NCBI RefSeq assembly: GCF_015207395.1
Contig: NZ_JADEWX010000017.1
Location: 1 to 64,000 of the forward strand
From: Nodosilinea sp. LEGE 07088
GTDB taxonomy: Bacteria; Cyanobacteriota; Cyanobacteriia; Phormidesmidales; Phormidesmidaceae
DNA: 64,000 nt
Direction: 5' to 3'
Below are positions 1 through 7,748 of this stretch, piece by piece. Position 1 is the stretch's first letter. Every line of letters begins with the position of its first letter. The notes beneath the pieces were generated by a model, which did no database searches, was not told where the DNA came from, and was given only the letters and a program-made list of their open reading frames with translations. The translations under genes were made by a program, and so were the position numbers.

Positions 1-90
1 CAATGTCAGAAATATCTCTCCGGCCTCCTGAATGCACTGCTCGACGGTTGCATTAGGAAAATTAAGCAGCGTATCTAGGTGAAAGTCCAT
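1..90 (-). CDS. ISL3-family transposase, N-terminal 30 residues (cut by window edge)
   Basis: Thirty codons are visible, starting MDFHLDTLLNFPNATVEQC. This resembles the opening of cyanobacterial ISL3 transposases, which begin with a similar helix before a zinc-binding HTH region. An AGGGGG ribosome binding site lies about 9 nt upstream of the ATG at 90-88. The catalytic DDE domain is off the window, so whether the enzyme is intact is unknown. Confidence 0.7.
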   Translation of the reverse strand, partial: MDFHLDTLLNFPNATVEQCIQEAGEIFLTL

Positions 91-150
91 GATGTCAATC
101 CCCCTAAACGTAACTCATTATACAATTACCACCCTGGATCCGGAAGAGCC
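1..150 (-). mobile_element. Terminal part of an ISL3-type insertion sequence
   Basis: The left edge holds one end of an insertion sequence. A transposase start lies at 90 reading leftward, and about 40 bp behind it the outer end reads GGCTCTTCCGGATCCAGGG on the minus strand, finishing at 150. ISL3-family terminal repeats typically begin GGCTCTT, which fits the transposase N-terminus. The rest of the element lies outside the window, so its completeness and target duplication cannot be judged. Confidence 0.75.
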
Positions 151-289
151 ATGCCCCCTTGGTCATCTAACAATCAGTTAAGCGTCAAGTACCCTTTCCC
201 ACCAAGAATCAAGTAGGCCAACGGTGAAGCTCACCCGCCACAGGTGATTTTGATACGACAGGCAACCTGCCAAGGGTCGAGTGCAGCGT

Positions 290-620
290 GTGTACGCCCA
301 GCATGGGCGTGAACTAATGGGGTGAAAGTCCCCTGTGGGAGAACCTGCCATCCCAATGCTCGAAAGTCATAGAAGGCTGAGTCTCTGGGGCGAGTTGGCA
401 CAACACAACGAAGTCTTTTGGTTCAGGGAATACGGTAAATGTCGCGGTTGCGCATTGACAGTTCACGGTCTTATCTGGGGAGATCTGCCCCTTTGGCAGT
501 AAAGGGTAGGCTGGGTGAAATGGAGTGAAACCCAACGCCAGCATAGGCTGTGTTGGATTCCGCTGGCGGGCCACCAACCTGCGGTACTGTGGTTACGATC
601 GATTGTCTTCTGGATTAGTA
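290..620 (+). other. Group II intron-like RNA remnant without an intron-encoded protein
   Basis: From 290 the sequence reads GTGTACGCCCAGCATGGGCG, followed by a GGGGTGAAAGTCCCC hairpin and a series of G-rich stems (GGGGAGATCTGCCCC near 478; GTGAAATGGAGTGAAACCC near 515). This matches the style of the 5' domain I of bacterial group II introns, which begin GUGYG with a CCCAG/GGG stem. No reverse transcriptase frame and no recognisable domain V or 3' end follow, so I read it as an ORF-less or truncated intron. The assignment is from memory of intron 5' ends and is not proven. Confidence 0.5.
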
Positions 621-929
621 ATAAAATCCTTTTGAGATTGTTGGGTTTCCTTCGTTGACGTGACTTACAGGGGATATGCGATCGCCCTTCATTCATTTAC
701 AGCGGTTCCCGGATGGATGAGGTACAGATTCAAATCTGAGATCCCTATATGGCAAGGGTTCCAGGGCTTGTGTTGTACCTTATGGGATCAAGAAACGCTG
801 TAGATGGAGCGGAAGATAATGTTCCTGGCCAGCGGTTGCCAGCGCTTTTGGGTAACGCCAAAAGACTTTCACCAATCCGCTTCACTAGGTTTTTCACGCA
901 TAATATTAATATCCCCTATACAAGAGTAA
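621..929. other. Gene-free stretch downstream of the nuclease gene
   Basis: No convincing gene is seen. A short hairpin with stem CTTTTGG/CCAAAAG at about 845-864 could act as a terminator for the leftward nuclease gene, but it lacks a long T tract. The forward frame at 749-1036 runs antisense into that gene and has no family features. Confidence 0.4.
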
Positions 930-1907
930 CTAAAAGGATAATCCATCTTCCTCAAGAAAAGTTTGGGAATTTGCTCCCAGTGGAAGTGGTAAGTTTGCAA
1001 CAACATAAAGATTCAAAATATCCTCTCTATCCATAAAGAGAATTTGACTACGCTTTGAGGCGTCAAGCTGATTCCCTAGCCAGTTTCGTGCTGCTTTGGT
1101 AATTTCTCCCCCGGCAACAATAAAGCCATGATCAACAAGAACTCGTTTTCCAATTTCGGGGTCAAAAATTTCATGTCCTAACATCATAACTACTTGGTTG
1201 TAAATCTCAGCTACATTTGCATTACCTGATTTAGTAACACCTGAAGAATCAAGTTTGCCTTTTTTGGCTTGGAGACCGAAGTAGAGAACATGTTGTGTCG
1301 GGAGGATGAATTTCATCCATACGTCCTTACCGTATTCAAGCGCTTTATCTTTGTGCCCCGCGGCCGTAATTCGGTGATATCCTAACTGTCGAAATAACGG
1401 GAGCAGAATTTCTTCGATTAGTTCATCTTCAGAACATTTATTTAAGTAATCTATAAGAAGTTCTCTTTTCTCAATCTCCTTCGGCGTAAACGGTCGGTGA
1501 GGGTTAAGAGCAGTAGATATGGTTTTTGTTCCAATGTGACGTATATACAGTAGATCATCATCCCCATAGAGGGCCTCGTAACCCTCTCGAGATAATGGTT
1601 TATTTAAAGCTTCGAGGGCGAGCGAACGATCTGGATCTTCTTCCTCTGCATCAGCTTTATGCATCAATACTCTTAAGACATGCACAAAACGTTCTGGTAA
1701 GGCATGAGCAGCTGGTTGTGGCTCTTCCAGCAACTCCGACAGCCGTTCTTGAGTCCACCACCAGCGAGTTGAGCCATCATGAACAAAATCCAAGTCGCAT
1801 TCTTCAAAAAACTGAGTGATGTAACTACTAGAGCGATATGGAAAATATTGGACATCGCCTATCACCATTTCTGCTATTGCACGCAAGTTTCTGTTCTTGA
1901 ATTTCAT
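930..1907 (-). CDS. Mrr-like PD-(D/E)xK nuclease with AbiJ-like N-terminal domain
   Basis: This 325-residue protein has two parts. Residues 1-135 form an alpha-helical region with the stretch GSTRWWW at 45-51, like the AbiJ-NTD-type domains found at the front of abortive infection proteins. Residues 150-310 look like a restriction endonuclease fold: GKD at 193-195, followed 18 residues later by QAKK at 213-216, is the D-x(n)-(E/Q)xK core of Mrr-type nucleases, with E191 nearby. The gene lies downstream of a PHP-ATPase gene on the same strand, separated by an attC-like hairpin. By inference it is a DNA-targeting defence effector; its substrate cannot be read from the sequence. The first ATG is used; no strong ribosome binding site is apparent. 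Confidence 0.7.
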   Translation of the reverse strand: MKFKNRNLRAIAEMVIGDVQYFPYRSSSYITQFFEECDLDFVHDGSTRWWWTQERLSELLEEPQPAAHALPERFVHVLRVLMHKADAEEEDPDRSLALEALNKPLSREGYEALYGDDDLLYIRHIGTKTISTALNPHRPFTPKEIEKRELLIDYLNKCSEDELIEEILLPLFRQLGYHRITAAGHKDKALEYGKDVWMKFILPTQHVLYFGLQAKKGKLDSSGVTKSGNANVAEIYNQVVMMLGHEIFDPEIGKRVLVDHGFIVAGGEITKAARNWLGNQLDASKRSQILFMDREDILNLYVVANLPLPLGANSQTFLEEDGLSF

Positions 1908-1970
1908 GTCAGTGATATTGGTCAGAATACGCTGCGTTTGTCAAACTCATCTTCAATTTAAGCCTGTGTC

Positions 1971-2056
1971 GCATAACGATTGAGTTCAGAGGCAGTAGAT
2001 AACCCCAGTGTTTCCGGCAATCACCTTTGGCCTGCTGCCGCAACGACTTGTTATGC
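1971..2056 (-). repeat. Integron attC-like recombination hairpin
   Basis: On the minus strand the segment opens with GCATAAC and closes with GTTATGC, exact reverse complements about 72 bp apart. Inside, GGCAGCAG pairs with CTACTGCC with one mismatch, and the right arm reads TGAACTCAATCGTTATGC, close to the GAACTCA-N-GCGTTA style of attC 3' halves. The stop codon TAA of the upstream gene falls inside the GCATAAC box, a common arrangement in gene cassettes. GTTATGC departs at one base from the GTTRRRY consensus. No integrase gene and no second attC are seen, so this is a candidate only. Confidence 0.5.
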
Positions 2057-4843
2057 CCTCCTTAATCCATATTTTTGCTCTCTCTTGATAAATGCTTCTC
2101 TACCCCCTTCAAGGACATCACATATTTTTCCTCTAATGACTGAGTTCTCAAGAGAACCGCTAATGTATGACAACTCTTCCGAATTATTATCTGCAACAAT
2201 CACTTGTTCTGCATCGGCATTTATCACTAAGTTGGCATTGTGTGTCACTATAATGACTTGACGATATTTCTTGATTTTTGAGAATATTGGGACAAGATTC
2301 GTCATGATAAAATCATTGTCAAGATCATCTTCTGGTTGGTCAATAATGATAGGATCAAAAAATGATTCTGTGGCAAGCTTCAAGCATAAGTATAGTGTTC
2401 CTCTTTGCCCTATTGACAACTCTCCTGGAATCTTATTATCATATTTTATTTTGGCCAAGACCTTTAAGTATTGCTGTCTCTTCGACTTTGAGAAGAGCAA
2501 CTCCAGAAAGTCGTCATTTCCATTTGTATTAAATAAATCCTGTTCCAAAAAAACGTCTAGTGTTAACAATTCTCCATCTGTTTGATCTAATTTCAGTATG
2601 GGTAAATTTGCAATCAATTTTTTGTAGTCTTCATACCCATGAACTCCAATAGTGCTTCTAATTCGAGATGAGGAAGATGACTGCTGTTTACTTCTAAACT
2701 TTCTGAGATTTAAGCACGTTTCTACTTGACGATAAAATTCATCGACATTAAAGTATATTTCTCCGCAAATACTAATCGGTTGTAGGAGATCTTTAGTTAA
2801 CTGTATTTGGGCTGGATTCCATTCTGGCTTTCCTTGTGATTTTTCATTCCATTTTTCGTTAATGTGAGCAACCTGACTGTCAAGCTCAATATTTAGTTGA
2901 TCGACAAATGAGTCTCTTTTCTCTATCAAGGACTTTAGTTGATTTTCGTGTTGGCCTATTTGACGTAGAATCTCTTCCTCCCTTTCTATTTCGGAGCGGT
3001 ACTCATTTACTTTTTGCAATAAAGTGACAGGATCACCTTCAATTTGCTCACTTGCTAAGCTTTCTTGAATGTTGGTGTTATTAATTTTCCATTGTTCGGT
3101 GCTTGAGTTCAATGAGGAAACAGCTACTCGAATGGCCTCTAATTGCGACTCAAAACTTACAGAAGGAATAGGATTCTCTCCCCCTAAATCACTATTAACA
3201 GCTTTAACTTCGTCGTTTACTTCTTTGGCAACTTCATTTAGCCTGGCTTGAAGAGAATTTAACCTAGAAATACGCCTTTCTCCAGCTTTAATCGATGAAG
3301 TGTTCTTGACGTACTCTTCAATAAGTTGTTTGTTTCTTTCGGTTGTAATTGTTGATATTAACTGGGTGCGACGTTTAATAGTGGCTTCGCTCTTATCCTT
3401 ATCATGCTCTTCTAGCCATTCTTTACAATCCTTGATCTCGCATAATACTTTGTCTATATCTTCTTCTGAGGAATTCTCAAGAGATGCCGAGGCTCCGAGC
3501 ATTTCCAAGATTGCGTTACTTAAAAACTCTGGATCTTTTACAATTTCTTGTACTTCTCTCTGGTGTACATGCAAGTATATAACTTCAGAGTCGCCGCCGA
3601 TCTCAAATGTCTGGGTTTCACCTGTATTTTTTGAATATTCTACAGAAAAGTCCCCTCGCATCGAAATCTCTCCAACTCTGTCCTCATTTTTAGGTTTATT
3701 AAACGTTTTAGCAATAGCATCCAGCAATATACTTTTACCTGTGCCTCTGCCACCAATAATGGCAATTAGTCCGTTGTTAAGTTCTAGTTGAGTAGCGGTA
3801 AATTTTATTTTCTTGTCAGGTGAGCTTGGAAAGATGGGAGATTCTTTTATTTCAATCTTATTGAAGAAAGGTTTAGGAAACTCTAAGGCAGGATGGTTAG
3901 GAGAAATGCATACTCTTTCTGATGGATCATAAACTGTATACTTCAGTCCATCAAAAGTTGGGTCACTTTTTATCCAAGTGGCTTTGTCGCTCGGATAAAC
4001 ACCATAATTAGAAATTTTATGTGCATCACTGCCAGAAACAATCGGTTTCGGCTTTCCACCCATTGTCTTAAGAAAATTTTCTATATGTTCTCGATTTTTA
4101 TCTGTTTCTCTTCCCAGAAAGAGATCTATATTGTCAAAATCTCTTGTCTCAAAAATATGTGCGGATTGCATAAAGTAGTTGTCAGCCTGAGGATGAGTCT
4201 TCCAATTTAACTTAAGTAGCCCATCCGATGTATCGTATGGTAAAATAATGAGACAAGATCCTTCCGGTAATTTTGATTGAGCATCCTTTAAGCAGTCACG
4301 AGTAATTTCGGCGGTTTTACTTCCTAACTCCAAGCATTTCTCTTCATCTTTTAAATGATCGCTGTATCCGTGGTGACGAGCCTTACTAGTATCTAATGTT
4401 CTTGCGAATTCGACTAATGCTTCGTCCGATAGAGGACGTGTATTAGTTCCTATACGTATTAGCAGTGAGGATTTAAAGTCCAGAAGGTTTTGCTTCGTTA
4501 GCTGGTTTGATAAAAGAACATGAATGTTAAGTCGAAAATCAACTGGAGCTTCAACCCTCAACTCCATGCCCGGCAAGATAGTTTTATGGCACTCTACATC
4601 TGGGTTGTCTTGTAAGAACTGGATTAACTCAAAGTAGCCATCAAAAGTCCAGTAGTCCATGATGCCGAAGACTTCAGCGCCAGATTGATTAATTTTTTCT
4701 AAAAGACGCCGCAACACGTCATTCTTTTCTGAGGTTGCCATTTTGCAGAAGCGCTTGCCGTCTTCCCAGTGAAAAGATGCAGGAGTATGAATATGTAAGT
4801 CCCACTTTCTCCATTCAGATCCTTTTGGAAATAATCTTGTCAT
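2051..4843 (-). CDS. PHP-domain plus SMC/ABC-type ATPase (TrlF-like), putative defence protein
   Basis: This 930-residue protein joins an N-terminal PHP metal-dependent hydrolase domain to a split ABC/SMC ATPase. PHP signatures are DLHIHT at 15-20 and SDAH at 272-275. The ATPase has a Walker A GGRGTGKS at 364-371, a long helical coiled-coil middle (about 440-760), the ABC signature LSIGQ at 809-813, a Walker B ending IIID at about 835, and the H-loop histidine near 868. This layout matches proteins I know as TrlF-family AAA-like ATPases; the name is from memory. The PHP domain would supply nuclease or phosphoesterase activity gated by the ATPase. The coding region is A+T richer than its core neighbours, which suggests transfer. 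The Mrr-like nuclease gene lies downstream on the same strand. Confidence 0.75.
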   Translation of the reverse strand: MTRLFPKGSEWRKWDLHIHTPASFHWEDGKRFCKMATSEKNDVLRRLLEKINQSGAEVFGIMDYWTFDGYFELIQFLQDNPDVECHKTILPGMELRVEAPVDFRLNIHVLLSNQLTKQNLLDFKSSLLIRIGTNTRPLSDEALVEFARTLDTSKARHHGYSDHLKDEEKCLELGSKTAEITRDCLKDAQSKLPEGSCLIILPYDTSDGLLKLNWKTHPQADNYFMQSAHIFETRDFDNIDLFLGRETDKNREHIENFLKTMGGKPKPIVSGSDAHKISNYGVYPSDKATWIKSDPTFDGLKYTVYDPSERVCISPNHPALEFPKPFFNKIEIKESPIFPSSPDKKIKFTATQLELNNGLIAIIGGRGTGKSILLDAIAKTFNKPKNEDRVGEISMRGDFSVEYSKNTGETQTFEIGGDSEVIYLHVHQREVQEIVKDPEFLSNAILEMLGASASLENSSEEDIDKVLCEIKDCKEWLEEHDKDKSEATIKRRTQLISTITTERNKQLIEEYVKNTSSIKAGERRISRLNSLQARLNEVAKEVNDEVKAVNSDLGGENPIPSVSFESQLEAIRVAVSSLNSSTEQWKINNTNIQESLASEQIEGDPVTLLQKVNEYRSEIEREEEILRQIGQHENQLKSLIEKRDSFVDQLNIELDSQVAHINEKWNEKSQGKPEWNPAQIQLTKDLLQPISICGEIYFNVDEFYRQVETCLNLRKFRSKQQSSSSSRIRSTIGVHGYEDYKKLIANLPILKLDQTDGELLTLDVFLEQDLFNTNGNDDFLELLFSKSKRQQYLKVLAKIKYDNKIPGELSIGQRGTLYLCLKLATESFFDPIIIDQPEDDLDNDFIMTNLVPIFSKIKKYRQVIIVTHNANLVINADAEQVIVADNNSEELSYISGSLENSVIRGKICDVLEGGREAFIKREQKYGLRRA

Positions 4844-5501
4844 TTTGTCTTCTCAGTTTCTAAATTTAATTGAGGTATAACTCATTTTTAGAGGAAAGCT
4901 TTTTGCTCGAGATCTCTATATAGGTGCCTAGCTGGAAATCTGTCAGCCTAACCACGCCATACGGATATTGAGGTGGAAAATCGTCGGCCTAAGATCCTGG
5001 TATGGGTGATTAGGTATAAAAATTCAGTATAACTACCCGCTTGAAGTCGGCGGAGGTTTCTCAAACTCCCTTTACGCTTTCGTTACGCACCACGGTTGAC
5101 GGGGAGCTTTTGTACCACTATTCTCTATCGTTAAGCCGCTCAGCAATGTGCGGCGATTCCACAGAACTCGAAAACTTTAGCGCTGTCTGAAAGTGCGGGA
5201 ACACCGACAGACAGCTAACCCCGCGATTCTGACCGGCAGATTGCGAGGCTAAGGTCATGGTACCCTAGCCCCCTCAGTTTGCACTTCAACTGCGGGTGGC
5301 TAGGGTTTTCGCGTTCTGTCTTCCTCGCCCTTCCCCTCCACTGGAGGGGTGCCCGCAGGGCGGGGTGGGTCTGTCTTGGCGATGAGCGTGTTGCTTGCGG
5401 CATGTCAGTCGCTGGTCGCAGTTGAACCCACCCCTGCCCCTCCCAGGAGGGGACTTGCAGGCAGGGCTTGCTCACTGCAAACGCAATTGGAGACAGAAAC
5501 G
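4844..5501. other. Intergenic region with degenerate direct repeats and a GC-rich mini-repeat
   Basis: No supported gene lies here. Two imperfect units of about 41 bp run in tandem: 4931-4971 (tGGAAATCtGTCaGCCTAA core) and 4972-5011 (tGGAAAATCGTCGGCCTAA core). Two copies of a GC-rich mini-repeat with GGAGGGG/CCCCTCC arms sit at 5332-5370 and 5425-5453, and a related copy is at 7722-7750. The region marks the edge between the accessory island and the core genome. Confidence 0.5.
5332..5370. repeat. GC-rich mini-repeat, copy 1 (related copies at 5425-5453 and 7722-7750)
   Basis: The element has a CCCCTCC...GGAGGGG hairpin core next to a GGGGTGGGT flank. The copy at 5425-5453 is in the opposite orientation (AACCCACCCC then CCCTCCCAGGAGGGG). 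The copy at 7722-7750 reads CCCCTGGGAGGGG then GGGGTGGGTT. All three lie in intergenic DNA, as expected of dispersed mini-repeats. Confidence 0.5.
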
Positions 5502-5816
5502 ATGTTTGACCATCTCGAACCCGACACCAGCGACGACCAAGGGAGCCCAGGGACCGGGTCCCTGCCGCTACCGCCCAGGTCTGGCGCAAATATCAAAGGA
5601 ACCCGGTCCCTAAACCCCGAGAAAGTGCGCCACATGCTCTACGGCAGCCTCGCCGCCATAGACCGCACCATTAAAATCCTCCACGCCCTCGGCTACGCCG
5701 ACCCCAACGACTGGAGCGACCCCATCCCCGCACCGCCCACCAGCCCCGAGCCGGGGCAACCTGGCGAGCCCCAAACCTGGATGGCGATTCTCACCAAAAC
5801 CGTGCTGATTGAGTAA
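5502..5816 (+). CDS. Conserved cyanobacterial hypothetical protein (104 aa)
   Basis: I start this gene at the ATG at 5502 because it has a GGAG site 10 nt upstream and the similarity to related cyanobacterial proteins lies in the second half. The N-terminal 30 residues are low-complexity and acidic or proline-rich. The C-terminal part around VRHMLYGSLAAIDRTIKILH and the end WMAILTKTVLIE recall a widespread family of small cyanobacterial proteins of unknown function, whose members carry the pattern LYGSLEAIDRTIKILH..GYADPNDWS. No membrane segment or catalytic motif is visible. A longer frame reaching back to 5349 crosses a mini-repeat and is unlikely to be coding. Confidence 0.65.
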   Translation: MFDHLEPDTSDDQGSPGTGSLPLPPRSGANIKGTRSLNPEKVRHMLYGSLAAIDRTIKILHALGYADPNDWSDPIPAPPTSPEPGQPGEPQTWMAILTKTVLIE

Positions 5817-5927
5817 CATCGCCCGCTCCCGATGGTCTATCTATGACTGTCGGGGGCGGCGACTCGCGCAGCGTTCGGAACCCGACTCGGAACGAGTATC
5901 CGTCCTGGAATCGCCATAAGTCAAAAC

Positions 5928-5950
5928 GTAGGGTGGGCATTGCCCACCAC
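5928..5950. repeat. GTGGGC-GCCCAC palindromic mini-repeat (3 copies in window)
   Basis: The element reads GTAGGGTGGGCATTGCCCAC. Further copies are at 6014-6034 and 57840-57859, the latter next to the toxin-antitoxin genes. Each is a short hairpin with GGTGGGC/GCCCACC arms. Such elements are dispersed in many cyanobacterial genomes; their function is unknown. Confidence 0.6.
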
Positions 5951-6105
5951 CTTACTCATTCACCCACAACCAAACCCTCCCCATCAAATCTCCGATAGGA
6001 GCGGGAGGTGGAAGGTGGGCGGTGCCCACCCTACAGGTCTGTTCTGAATCAAGGGTTTCTCAATACGGATTTCGTATAAAACCCCGAGGCCGCTGTGAAG
6101 CATAT

Positions 6106-6312
6106 TGACCCCGCGATCCGCTTTACTGGCACAGCTGTGTAGTAAAGCGGCACAGCTGTAAAGCATATCGACCCCGCGATCAAAAAGATCGACCCCGCGA
6201 TCCGCTTTACTGGCACAGCTGTGTAGCAAAGTGGCACAGCTGTAAAGCATATCGACCCCGCGATCAAAAAGATCGACCCCGCGATCCGCTTTACTGGCAC
6301 AGCTGTGTAGCG
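6106..6312. repeat. 84-bp tandem repeat, about 2.5 copies
   Basis: Units begin at 6106, 6190 and 6274 with near-identical sequence (CGACCCCGCGATCCGCTTTA). Each full unit contains the palindrome CACAGCTGTG, a second GGCACAGCTGT and two CGACCCCGCGATC blocks. Copies 1 and 2 differ at only a few positions (for example TAGTAAAGC versus TAGCAAAGT). A partial fragment with GGCACAGCTGTG recurs at about 6333-6356. The array precedes the small gene at 6621. Confidence 0.85.
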
Positions 6313-6620
6313 TTCGCGCAGCGATGCGAAGCATAGTGGCACAGCTGTGTAGCGTTGTCCTGCTGCACGGCACCTCTGTTCAATCTCATGGGTTATCTGC
6401 GTCTGCATCGCCAGGGTTCTAAGCCATTTGACGCATGTTTGCCAACCCGTTAAAGCATTTGTCGCGTTCGCAACCTCACCGGGCAATTCTAATCACAGCA
6501 ACGCAATGCCCCGCTGAACCCAGAGCCGCCGATGCGACTCCGAGGCTGATCGCCAAACCAATCCCCCACTGTTGCCAACCCGTCAGAACCGTTAATTTTG
6601 TTCTTTATAGGAGTGCCTCT

Positions 6621-6980
6621 ATGGCCATTGTTGATACCAGCCGCCGCCTGCCCAGCCGCTACATTCTGCAAGATATTGAGTCGTTTGAAGGCACCGGGGC
6701 CGTCCCCAGCTTCCCCGCCGCCCGCCCCGAGGCCAGCCCCGAGTTTCTGCAAGCCGCCCTGCAAACCATGCAGGCCCTGCAGCAGCAAGAGACCGAGCTG
6801 TTGGCCAAGGCCAAAGCTGCCGCCGACAAAGCCCGCCTGGCCGAGTGGGAATTTCACAACGCCGTCATGGCCATGAAAGCCGCCGTACGCGGCCACTTTG
6901 GCCCTGACAGCGATGAAGCCCAGGCCGTCGGCTACAAGAAAAAGTCTGAGCGCAAGCGCCCCCGCCGCCGCGCCGCCTAA
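6621..6980 (+). CDS. Conserved cyanobacterial hypothetical protein with helical core (119 aa)
   Basis: The start at 6621 follows a TAGGAG site by about 8 nt; upstream in-frame sequence is repeat-derived. The protein begins MAIVDTSRRLPSRYILQD, then has a Gln/Ala/Lys-rich helix at about 40-95 (MQALQQQETELLAKAKAAA) and a basic C-terminus ending KRPRRRAA. The block WEFHNAVMAMK then DSDEAQAVGYKKKSE resembles a small family of cyanobacterial and other bacterial proteins without assigned function. The highly basic tail could bind nucleic acid (inference). It stands alone and is followed by a strong terminator at 7130-7170. Confidence 0.7.
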   Translation: MAIVDTSRRLPSRYILQDIESFEGTGAVPSFPAARPEASPEFLQAALQTMQALQQQETELLAKAKAAADKARLAEWEFHNAVMAMKAAVRGHFGPDSDEAQAVGYKKKSERKRPRRRAA

Positions 6981-7129
6981 TATAGCGATGGCCATTGCGC
7001 TTAGGACAGGGGGCACTACCACTGGCAAAACCTGGGGCAGCGCAATGGCTGTATAGCAATCGCTCCAGAGTGCTATGTAGAATGTCTTAACCGATCTGGC
7101 GATAGCTATACCGTCCAGACCAACCCTGC

Positions 7130-7170
7130 AAAAAGCCCCCAGAATGCTAAACGTTCTGGGGGCTTTTTTT
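7130..7170 (+). terminator. Rho-independent terminator
   Basis: A stem with arms GCCCCCAGAA and TTCTGGGGGC, a 9-nt loop and a run of seven T at the 3' side gives a canonical intrinsic terminator. The A run on the 5' side would also serve the opposite strand. It closes the transcript of the gene ending at 6980. Confidence 0.9.
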
Positions 7171-7332
7171 GATATTCCCTCGTGCCCACGCTCTGCGTGG
7201 GAATGCTCATCGTCGGCTCTGCCGCCTAGCATGAGCGGCAGAGCCGCAAGTTAGGGTGCCCAGGCAGAGCTAGGGCACCAGAGTGACCAGGGACTAAAGT
7301 GGAGCCTGCTATTTGAATACCGTATCGGTGCC

Positions 7333-7677
7333 CTAGAACAGCCGCAAAATCAGCGGATAGCGGAACACGCTATTGGGCTGGGTGAGGCTGTAGAAAATGG
7401 CGACGATCGGCATGATGAAATTCACAATCCCCAGCACCACCAAAAGCGGAATGCCGATCAGCACCCAGGCCAAAATGCCGGCTACAGTCCACCAAAACCA
7501 CATATTGATGTGAAAGTTGATCGCTTCTTTAGCGCTTTCTTTGATTAGGGAGTCTTTTGAAATCAGCAGAATGGCGATGGGAACGCCGACGGCCAGTATC
7601 AGCGTGTTAAAAAAAATAGAGCCGTGGCTGAGGGCAGAGAGAAGTTTACGGGTGCCGGTGTCTTCGGTGGTGTTCAT
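7333..7677 (-). CDS. DUF4870/Tic20-like small membrane protein
   Basis: This 114-residue protein has an N-terminal cytoplasmic stretch (RKLLSALSHGSIFFNTLI) and three to four hydrophobic helices at about 20-40, 58-80 and 82-105. The central KESAKEAINFHINMW matches the DUF4870 hallmark (a charged helix with NFQ/H-x-N). DUF4870 proteins are small inner membrane proteins related to Tic20; their role is unsettled. The ATG at 7677 has an AGGAG-like site just upstream. The gene is downstream of the Deg protease on the other side of a mini-repeat and runs on the same strand. Confidence 0.8.
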   Translation of the reverse strand: MNTTEDTGTRKLLSALSHGSIFFNTLILAVGVPIAILLISKDSLIKESAKEAINFHINMWFWWTVAGILAWVLIGIPLLVVLGIVNFIMPIVAIFYSLTQPNSVFRYPLILRLF

Positions 7678-7748
7678 GGGAATCTCCTAGAAAAAGAATT
7701 TTGGATTTGAGAGTTTGCATTTCCCCCCCTGGGAGGGGTAGGGGTGGG

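Larger units (their letters stand above)
5817..6620. other. Repeat-rich intergenic region
   Basis: No gene is supported. The stretch holds two copies of a GTGGGC(A/G)(T/G)TGCCCAC palindromic element (5928-5950 and 6014-6034), an 84-bp tandem repeat (6106-6312) and a GTTCGCGCAGCG-type mini-repeat near 6312-6323. Open frames on the minus strand (5984-6486) exist only because the 84-bp period is a multiple of three. Confidence 0.6.

Noticed and set aside
749-1036. Plus-strand frame of 95 codons
   Set aside because: It runs antisense into the nuclease gene and has no family features or good ribosome binding site.
5984-6486. Two minus-strand frames with repeated SKADRGV and AGSICFTAVP units
   Set aside because: They follow the 84-bp tandem repeat, which stays open only because 84 is divisible by three.
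6489-7232. Minus-strand frame of 247 codons
   Set aside because: It is the antisense shadow of the gene at 6621 and crosses the terminator at 7130-7170.
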